Shown: positions 56,036 to 64,000 of the stretch, piece after piece
Position numbering within the stretch: the stretch's first letter is position 1
Layout of the letters: each line of letters starts with the position of its first letter
Source of the DNA: Tuctoria greenei
Lineage: Eukaryota > Streptophyta > Magnoliopsida > Poales > Poaceae
Assembly: GCA_036927565.1 (NCBI GenBank)
Contig: JAYESD010000004.1
Location: 66,400,933-66,464,932, forward strand
Direction: 5' to 3'
Length of the DNA stretch: 64,000 bases
Notes under the pieces: model-generated
Database searches by the model: none
Seen by the model: the letters and a program-made list of their open reading frames with translations, nothing else
What the model was told of the DNA's origin: nothing
Made by a program: the position numbers and the translations under genes

Positions 56036-56197
56036 TTATTCATGTTGCAATCTATTTCTAAAATTCCGTCCATTATGAGGAAACACATGTACTACCGCAG
56101 GCTCCAGCTCCTGAAATACATTGTTCAACAATGTGATGTTCTCCCCCGCCTTTATAGTGGTGCTCATGTGTGGCACCAATGAGTTCCCATTCACTAC
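56036..56197 (-). pseudogene. Possible terminal exon of an unidentified minus-strand gene
   Basis: After an acceptor-like CATACTTCCAG the minus strand gives 54 codons to a TAA, including VVNGNSLVPHMSTTIKAGEN and ITLLNNVFQELEPAVVHVFP. It reads like coding DNA, but the protein was not recognised. It lies 60 bp outside the hAT relic. Confidence 0.35.
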
Positions 56198-56713
56198 CTG
56201 GAAGTATGTTTACATGTAACACTTATAAAAAAGAGTATTATTTCTGAAAACTTATTACGTAAATGAAACTAGGAGTCTAGAAAACGAGTCATCAATGTGT
56301 TTTTCCACTTTGTTGTTTAATCCTTTTGATATCATTGTGTGCTTTCTTAAGTGTTTTTTTATCAACTTTTTAGTATTGTCCTTAGCCAGTCATGTGCGAT
56401 AGCATACATATTGAAAAATAAGTATATAGATGATACATATAAGGTTCTTTAATTGGTACTAGTTTGTAACTTTATGATTTTTTTAACAAATTAGAAACTT
56501 TATAAATATAAATTAAAAAATTGAGTGGTAACTCAAACTGTCACAAAATGGAACAAATTGACTCTGCCCCCGCAACTTTTTTGCTATTTTTTATTCACAT
56601 GAATCTTGCAACATGACCCCTGATCATAAATCGGTTGTTCATCCGATGATTTTTTATGGACAGTGGATTAATCATCCAGTGAAGGGGCACTTTTTGATGT
56701 GGGGTGGCAAAAA
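56198..56713. other. AT-rich DNA, nothing recognised
   Basis: No coding frame or repeat was identified between the possible exon and the copia LTR. AAAAA at 56,709-56,713 precedes the LTR and could be half of its TSD. Confidence 0.4.
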
Positions 56714-58266
56714 TGAATGTGGCCTAGAGGGGGGGGTGAATAGGCCTTTTTGAATATTAGTCGGAACCTGCAACACTTAGCAACTTGATCAAATACCAAG
56801 AAATCGGACTAGTCCGGTAGAGTGTGAACTAGTCCGGTGCGTGCGAACTAGATTGATCTAGTTAGATCAATGATCTCAATACCAGCACAGTATGCAGTGA
56901 AATATAGTATATATTTTGAAGGTATTGAGTCAATAAAATTAAGAATAGCACAAACTAACTTTGATTTCAATGTTTTAACGTAAGATATAAAAGATCAAGT
57001 AAACCCTAGAATGTGATATGAAAAACAAAGAACAAGATTGACACAAGAGTTTATCCCGTGGTTCGGTTCCCACAGAGGAAACCTACATCCACGTTGAGGA
57101 GCCCACGAAAGGACTGGGTCTTCTCCATCCCTACCCTCATTGAATCGCTACGGAGGCCGATTCTCTTCCACCGATGACAAAGGGTAAATCACCAAGTTCA
57201 AGGCGCCCTCTCACAAGTTGAGGGCTCCCCAAGATTACAAATCGAACACCACCAAGAACACACTCGTAAGATCAACAAAAAAACAACAAGAGTGTGTCAG
57301 AGAATCAAACCCAAGAGCTCAAACTTGAAGAATTGTGTCTCTCCTTTGATCTAGAGTTGATCCACACAAATTTGATCTTTCTTTCGTTGGATTGTGTGGA
57401 GAGACGTGTTTTCTAGGCTCTTGGAGGGTGTGACGGCGCAGGGAGTCGAGAGTCATCGGAAGTAGGGCCGTGCACATCTATTTATATGGAGCTTTTAAAA
57501 TGTTACCATTAGGGTTTCGAGAGTTTGGACTTGTCCTTGGTGGAGTCCGGACTAGTCCGGTGTGCGGCATGTAGGAAACCCTAAGTTCTCAGGAATATCG
57601 GACTTGTTCGGCCTTGGGCGGACGAGTCCGATTAGGCTCTGGAGATCTTCGGACTAGTCCGACACATATCGGACAAGTCCGACTAGGTGACTCCCTTAGT
57701 TAATTTGGGGACAATTCCGCACATGGAGGACTTGTCCGATTTTAGTCAGAAACGTTATCGGACTAGTTCGGATATTATCGGACTTGTCCAATTTTTGTGC
57801 AAAGCTGTGATGTGTAGAGGACTAGTCCGCACTTGAGAGGACTAGTCCGATCTTAGTCAGAAACGTATCAGACTAGTCCGTGGTGATATTGAACTAGTCC
57901 GGTCTATGTAAACTTGGACTGTGCAGACAAGTCCGCACTGGGAGGACTTGTCCGATTTTGAACAGAGGGATTATCGAACTAGTCCGGGGTATATTGAACT
58001 AGTCTGGACCTGTGTAAAATTATGCAGTGAATGAGTTTTCTTGTGCTTGAGCTCTTGGGGTGTGTTTCTCCAACACACTCTATACACAATGATCTAATCT
58101 ATTCAGCCCTTGAGCTCTTTTCCATATAGATTCTCATTCTTCTTTCTTTTTGCGCTTTCTTCATAATTTCATTAAAGCCTGCGCTCATTTCAAAAATTTG
58201 GTTAGGATTTCATTTGCTTGTCATAAATCAACCAAAATCCACAAGGGATTCCTAGATGCACTTTCA
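56714..58266 (-). repeat. F 3' LTR
   Basis: 1,553 bp. On the minus strand it starts TGAAAGTGCATCTAGG; on plus it starts TGAATGTGGCC, so the ends form an imperfect inverted repeat. Minus-strand TATA box CCATATAAATAG at 57,478-57,489. Confidence 0.82.
56803..58015. repeat. GGAC-WW-GTCC motif array in copia F LTR
   Basis: About twenty copies, clustered at 56,803-56,845 and 57,525-58,010. They include CGGACTAGTCCG, CGGACTTGTCCG and CGGACAAGTCCG (for example near 57,550, 57,653, 57,670, 57,732, 57,830 and 57,947). This is the same motif as in gypsy family A. Confidence 0.92.
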
Positions 58267-58285
58267 ATCTCCCCTTTTTTGGTGA
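58267..58285 (-). promoter_or_regulatory. F polypurine tract
   Basis: The minus strand reads CCAAAAAAGGGGAGAT directly before the LTR start. Confidence 0.85.
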
Positions 58286-58748
58286 TTGATGACAACAAAT
58301 TAAGATTTCACAAAATATTATAAAAATGCGGAATTTTCATACAGTGTGTACATATGTGTTTGGAACAAATTAAGCATGACAACATAAGGCATATGTGCAC
58401 CCTTTATGGTGGGATGCCAAACTACACGTGTGTGAACAATAATTGTGATGATAAAGAAATAATTGACATAGATTTAATAACATCAAGCAAGAATGTCAAT
58501 TTTAGAGTATAAGCACATATTATATCAATCTTTCATCACAGATTTCAAAAGCATAAGCATAGACAAATTCATTGTACCACATCACAATCCCAAAAGCATA
58601 AGAGAGCATTACAGTTTTACAACCCAAAATAAACATGTATATGGCTCTCCTCGCAACCTACAACTACACTTAGTGAGTCCCCCTCAATCTCCCCCCCCCC
58701 CTTGGCATCAAGACATCAAAAAGGAAGGAGAGGAGGGATCTAGTGCCT

Positions 58749-60311
58749 TCATTCCTCACTGTCGGTCCTCTCCTCATCTTTATCTTCTTGTTCAGGCTGT
58801 GGAGGTGTAGGAGGAGGAGCGGAACCACTCGAAGTGCCCCCAATGCCAAAGTAAGCAAGCTCGAAAGGAGTGAAAGTTCCAAGCTCAATGAAGCCAGAGG
58901 TTGAATCTTCAGATATGACAGGGGATCCAATAGGCTCGATCTCCAGCTTCTGGCAGATGTGCTTGACATATTCCTTGACATACCTCATGTCGGCCTTCCT
59001 TGCCTTGCTCAGCTTCGGAAGCTTTACCTCAGCCTTCTTGCATGAGCCAAAAATGGCCGCCAAGTACTTCAAAATGCCACTGGGTGACCCTTGTTGAGGA
59101 GGGGCTCTAGTGGCGGGAGCAGTCCTCTCATCTCCTCGAGCTCTCCTTCGAGCCTCTTCACTGGACACAAGAGATGGAGCAGCTTGGACAGTGGCTTGGG
59201 GAGGCTTCTGGGCTTCAAAGAAGTGTGCTCCACATCCTTCACGAACTCGATCCCCGTGACTTTTTCAATCATGAACATCAAGTATGGTGCATAGCCACAA
59301 GATCGTTTCAGTGTGCATGAGATATTAACCATGTCATTCCATATATAGTCGAAGATATCAAACTTCCAGTTCTTGCTAATCACCTTCCTTAGGGTCCTCA
59401 AGTACCCTTGCACACTTCGTGCATCTCCATCCTTTGGAGCTATTGTCTTCCTCGGCACCCTATTAAGAACCATGAAGAAGGGCTTTATGTTCTTGTTCGA
59501 TGGAGGGTTGTACTCCAGGCTAGTAATAAAGGAAGTCCATCTTATCTTTCCCCAAGACACCAATGTTGTGAATAGTCAGGTCATTGCTGCTGGAGTCCTC
59601 AAGATGCAGCAATCTTGCAAATTCATCATAGGTAATAGTGTACTTGGATCCATGTGTCATCCAAGTCACCCTATCCTCTTCATTACTAGCAAAGAAGCAT
59701 GTAGCATAGAATTGAGCCATGATTTAACCGTTGTAGTTGTACCTGAAGGCAAATAGGTCCTTCAGTCCATGCCTTGCTGCAGCCTCCACCACTTGATCAA
59801 AAGCACCACAACTCTTCCTTTCAAAATGATTCTAGGCAATCCACTGGCTACGAACAACTGGAGTCTTCATAGTGAGGTGCATAGAGATGTAAAAGTCTGC
59901 GTGAAAGTTGCTCCAAAATCTGGCATCGGATGCCTTCTTGGGTTTGTTATAACAATCCACAAATCTAAACTTGGAAGTCGTATCGCTTCCCTTGCTGTTG
60001 AACTTCTCCTCGGAGGGATCCCTGTTCTCCTGCCTCGGAGCTGCCCTCTTGAGGGGGCCGTTCGGGCCCAAGGCGATTTTCATTCCTTTGCCCTTAGCTT
60101 GGCGAGAAGCTGCCGAGCTAGAGCCAGATGCATCCTTGGCTTTGGACGCAGGCTTCTTGGCTAGAACTTTGTGCCGCACCCGAGGTGGAGAAGGTGTTGA
60201 CTCGAAGGGACGCTCTTGCCTCTTCTTCCCTTGGCCCATCGTGGACCGAAGCAAGGAGTCTTGGTCCATCTCGACCTCACAATAGGAGATTTCATCAATT
60301 GAGCTCGACAT
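58749..60311 (-). pseudogene. Extra ORF between pol and 3' LTR of copia F
   Basis: Sense order on minus: MSSSIDEISYCEVEMDQDSL and a basic Ser/Ala/Lys-rich stretch with SDARFWSNFHADFYISMHLT (59,832-60,311); MAQFYATCFFASNEEDRVTW and YTITYDEFARLLHLEDS (59,520-59,720); NWKFDIFDYIWNDMVNIS, then CGYAPYLMFMIEKVTGIEF (59,069-59,563); and an acidic Pro/Ser/Glu tail (58,749-59,168). The pieces lie in three frames, so it is broken. The middle parts resemble a plant transposon-associated protein family of unknown function (W-x-T-x-x-Y-x-x-x-Y-x-x-FARLLGF type). SIRE/Maximus elements are known for an additional, sometimes envelope-like ORF here; no signal peptide or membrane segment was seen in this one. 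Confidence 0.72.
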
Positions 60312-61247
60312 TGTCCTGGGAAGGGATTATACAATGTATGAATGAGAATTGATGGCAAGGAAGTGCATTGAGTAGCTGGAAATTAGGGTTGAACTCAGTT
60401 GAAATTTGGACTTGTTCGGTGTTCAGGTGTGGACTAGTCCGGGGGGACCGGACTTGTCCGTACAAGGACCGGACTAGTCCAGTGTTCAACACCTTAAACT
60501 TAACTATGAGACAAATGGTGTTGCTCAATGCAAAACTAGCTTAAGAAAGATTTAATACAACAAGGAAGCATGTATTAGCTGAAAGGAACTAAGCTATTTG
60601 ATCCAAAACAGAAGAAATCAAACTTTCTAGGGTTTGGGGGGGAATTTACCGAAATTCTTCGATTCTCGACGAAGGAGGACTTGGAGGTGCGGACAAGTCC
60701 GTGGTTTTCAATCCTCTAGCAATGGAGATCGAATTCCACCCAAACCTGAAGAGATTTGATGGAGAAATTGCCAAATTGCCTTGGGGGCTCTCGAGTGAAG
60801 AGAGATAATGTGAGGTGAGTTGTGAGGGTGAAGGAGATTAGGTTTTGGAGGCGTCTAGGGTTATGGAGTTGAAAAATCGGACTAGTTCGTGGTAGGCCGG
60901 ACTAGTCCGGACTACTGGAGCTCTGCAGACTAGTCTGCAGTGTGCGGACTAGTCCGGATAACCACAGACTAGTCCGTGGTCATCAGAACAGATATAATTA
61001 GCCCATTTGTATATATTTGAAGGTTCTTTTAAAGAAAAATAGGGGGCAAAGCACACAAAAAATCTTGACGAATAGATCAGTAAACATCCAACAATCAAGC
61101 TATGACTATAATTTGCCAAGATCAAGTAATTGAAATAGTTATTCGGAGAAAATTGAGGGAGATGTTTTTCACAACACAATCAACATATTTTGAAGAAGCC
61201 ATACAAGTATGCAAGTTTTCAATCCACATTTCGAGCATCAAGGATAT
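60312..61247 (-). other. F non-coding DNA between pol and the extra ORF, with motif copies
   Basis: Two further clusters of GGAC-WW-GTCC at about 60,405-60,480 and 60,875-60,985, plus a single copy at 60,692 (CGGACAAGTCCG). No coding frame was seen. Confidence 0.7.
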
Positions 61248-61877
61248 TTATTTCATTTCGGAGCTCGCAAAATCGTTTTCATCAAGTGGCTTGGTAAATA
61301 TGTCAGCAAGTTGTTTTTCGGTGTTGATATGGGAAATGGCCATGTCTCCTTTCATTGATTGGTCTCTCAAAAAGTGATGACCGATGTCTATGTGTTTCGT
61401 CCTAGAGTGCTCAACGGTATTATGGGCAATTTTAATGGCACTCTCATTATCACAAAGGAGCGGAATACGGATCATATTGTAACCGTAGTCCCTTAGAGTT
61501 TGTCGCATCCAAAGAAGTTGTGCACAACAACTCCCGGCTGCAACATACTCCGCTCCGGCCGTGGATAAGTCAATGGAGTTTTGTTTCTTGGAGGACCAAG
61601 AAACAAGGGATCTACATAAGAATTGGCATGTACCGGAGGTACTCTTTCTATCAACTTTACATCTGGCATAATCTGCATCAGAGTATCTTATGAGATTGAA
61701 TTTGGAACCTTTAGGATACCAAAGGCCTAGGTTGGGTGTATGAACTAAATATCGCAATATCCTTTTTACGGCTGTCAAATGACACTCCTTAGGATTGGCT
61801 TGAAATCTTGCACACAAGCACACACTCAACATAATATCAGGCCCAGATGCACATAAGTAAAGTAGGGATCCAATCAT
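61248..61877 (-). pseudogene. Copia RNase H and pol C-terminus (cut by A'2)
   Basis: The minus strand starts at the A'2 junction with MIGSLLYLCASGPDIMLSVC. It continues with the copia RNase H: LIRYSDADYARCKVDRKSTSG (catalytic Asp), LSTAGAEYVAAG (Glu), LLCDNESAIKIAHN (Asp) and HIDIGHHFLRD, then QLADIFTKPLD near the end. The frame is open for about 210 codons. The preceding conserved residues and RT are beyond the insertion. It would have removed RNA from RNA-DNA hybrids during replication. Confidence 0.94.
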
Positions 61878-64000
61878 TGTGACACCCGGTTCCGAAAATG
61901 AACCAAATGAATGCATATGTGTGCCCAGGACGTTCAACACACATACACGAGTGCAATCACAAAAGGATATATAGAAAATTACCATAGAACAACATTAATT
62001 AACCATTTTTATTACACAATTCAAAGAATTCTCAAATACAAGCTCTAATAAATATTAATGACAAGTTTGAACTAATACTACGGAAATAAACTAATTAAGC
62101 CACTAAGCAAACTAAGCATAAGGGATAGCACAGCTCCGACACTCCACAGGCAAAGTTGATGGTAGACACGGCCTAGAACTCCGCACTATTAATGTAATAC
62201 TCCGAATCCTGACCTGCAACTGTTGGTGGGGGGGGGGGGGGGTGGCAAGGATGAGTACGTGTCGTACGCAGCAAGTGTGGAAAGTATGACATGTAGCTGA
62301 TACAAATGACGACAATATTAAGGGCTAAGTGCTGAAAAGTACAGTAAAACATTTGAAAAAGCAATATACATCATGTATGTGAAGTAATCCCATCATAAAC
62401 CATAATTAATAACATAGTACCAGTCCATATTCTATATCCATCATCCATATACCAATAACCATATTCAATACCATAGTTAATCCATAACCAGCCATAACCA
62501 TTACCAAACCATAACCATCCCAAAAACCAATTGCCCTCTAATCATGTGAGGGTCCAGGTTGCTCATAACCTGGAGCACGGCTATCATGATAGTTTTAGAC
62601 ACACTGTGCAGAGGTTGTACCACTTTACCCACGTTTTTGTGATTTCATCACCTTTCGATGACTAGAATCTCAATTATGCCGTCTCACATTTCCGTAGGTA
62701 TGTGGCCAAGGGATCACAAAATAGCCTTTACAAAGGGATTACTAGCCTATTTAGACCCCACTGAGGTTTCACCGGCGGTGATGTCTCCCACTGAGCACAT
62801 CTTCAACCAAGGGCACCCTCTTGAGCCATTCGGATCCCAAGGTAGTCCCACCAATCATCAACAAACCCAATCCGACTACCCCTTCGCCGAGCATCCTTAA
62901 TGGTCCAAATAGAACTGGCAAAGCCCTAATTAATCATCTACGCCACACCCATACTTGGCCTCGTGGTGGCACTGTAGATCCTGGATGGTCGCTGCAATAA
63001 CTGGTCGTTAGATCTAAAGCATGTAATCCACCATACGTCCAACCCATCCACATACCAGCCTTGGTTAGATCACCCATTACCATATCAGATTTAACCAACT
63101 CATGTCAACCACAATATCATTAATGCATAATTAAATTAAGTAGTGTAGTTGTTCTTCCATCTCAATTAATTAAGCGAAGCAAAAAGGTAAAAATCCCATC
63201 CCGACTCTCTACCATATATCCCAGGTGACAAGGGTTGTTAAACAAAGCTAGTAAACTTCCTATCATAGGATTCCAATCAAATTGACACAAGCATGCAGTT
63301 TTGCAAACAAAACATTTATTTCAAAACAGGATCAATATGCTTCAAGGACACTTGCCTTGCTCCGACGGATAGTGTTGCTCAAGCGCTTTGAAGTCTTGGT
63401 TCTAGAAATCCACATACATGACCTCTTGAGCACTTCCCTCTACTCATGATCACACATACAAGAAGATATATATAAATCAACATGATGCACACATACTAAT
63501 CAACATGCGATGACATGCATGCATGCAAAGTTCAATTATTAATTAACTATGGTTATTTATTGATTAGATGCAACTAGTTCATACGTGTTTATGCGACTTT
63601 ACGGGGGTTTTAGCGAGAATTAATGCTGATGAAAATAAATTTATGGTGCAACTACGATTAAATTACGTCTATTAGATCTAATACATTCGCAAAAATTCAC
63701 ATTGGAAAACGAATCCTACCGTAGATGCGACGGCTTCGAAGATCGCGGGACGAAGGAGACGCGTAGACGAAGTGGATGGCACAGCAGTCCTCCGGCGACA
63801 CTACGACGACGACGACGATCTCCGGCGGATGATGGCACCCTCCTCTTTTTCTTCCTCTTCCTTCCCTTTTTTCTCACCTTTTCTTCCTGGCGGCGCCTCT
63901 GTTCTTTTATCTTTTTTTCTCTACGGCAGCTAGGGTTTATCTGGCGTCTCTAGCGGCGGTGTGGTTTCTGGTGTCGATCAGAATACAAAGCCCCCACGGT
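61878..64000 (-). mobile_element. A'2: A' family LTR, running off the window
   Basis: Starts TGTGACACCCGG at 61,878; left target sequence ATCAT (61,873-61,877). It follows the A' LTR (CGTAGATGCGACGGCTTCGA at about 63,720) to the window end, about 2.1 of 3.0 kb, so it could be a solo LTR or the 3' LTR of a whole element. Confidence 0.88.

Larger units (their letters stand above)
56714..64000 (-). mobile_element. F: Ty1/copia Maximus/SIRE-like element, 3' half
   Basis: Sense minus. In the window: RNase H end (61,248-61,877), non-coding DNA, an extra ORF (58,749-60,311), polypurine tract and 3' LTR (56,714-58,266). GAAAGTGCATCTAGG as the LTR start, GCCTAGAGGGGGGGTGAATAGG at its other end, and an ORF after pol are typical of this copia lineage. 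The element is cut at 61,878 by A'2, and its 5' half lies beyond the window. Confidence 0.88.

Overview
This window is repeat-filled plant nuclear DNA, most likely from a grass with a large genome. The evidence is the mix of Ty3/gypsy Tekay-like and Tat-like elements, a Ty1/copia Maximus/SIRE-like element, two CACTA transposons, and the primer sites and LTR edges typical of grass intergenic DNA. The species cannot be named from the sequence. No intact host gene, tRNA, rRNA or CRISPR array was seen.

Layout. Positions 1-52,680 are one nested stack inside a minus-strand, pol-less Tat-like element, here called E (internal DNA 1-3,131 and 40,821-42,915; LTR 42,916-52,680). A solo LTR of a Tekay-like family (A1, 3,132-40,820, TSD TGAGG) sits in E's protease gene. 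A1 is split by a non-autonomous element B (5,462-40,329). B carries three further insertions: a 6.2-kb CACTA element (CACTA1, 6,985-13,196, TSD TGT) in its 3' LTR; a full Tekay-like element (A2, 16,611-33,918, TSD GAGCC) in its gag; and a plus-strand non-autonomous element C (34,272-about 38,795) in its primer-binding region. A2 in turn holds a 3.3-kb coding-free CACTA (CACTA2, 28,374-31,672, TSD TGA). The deepest path, E>A1>B>A2>CACTA2, has five levels. E's LTR is also split by A'1 (43,493-52,488), an internally deleted Tekay relative with three LTRs.

Positions 52,681-56,713 are the only part not explained by LTR elements. They hold a probable hAT relic (54,851-55,975) and three short minus-strand stretches that look like exons of an unidentified or captured gene. 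Positions 56,714-64,000 are the 3' half of a minus-strand copia element F (LTR, polypurine tract, extra ORF, RNase H), cut at 61,878 by another A' LTR that runs off the window.

How the parts relate. A2 is the only element with a whole pol, and it carries pol twice in tandem (about 3.49 kb each). The two copies share stop codons, so pol was already dead when it was duplicated. B, C, E, A'1 and CACTA2 lack the enzymes they would need and must have moved by using enzymes supplied by other copies. The most unusual signal is a near-palindromic 10-12 bp motif (GGAC-WW-GTCC). It is repeated many times in the gypsy family A LTRs and also in the LTR and internal DNA of the unrelated copia element F.
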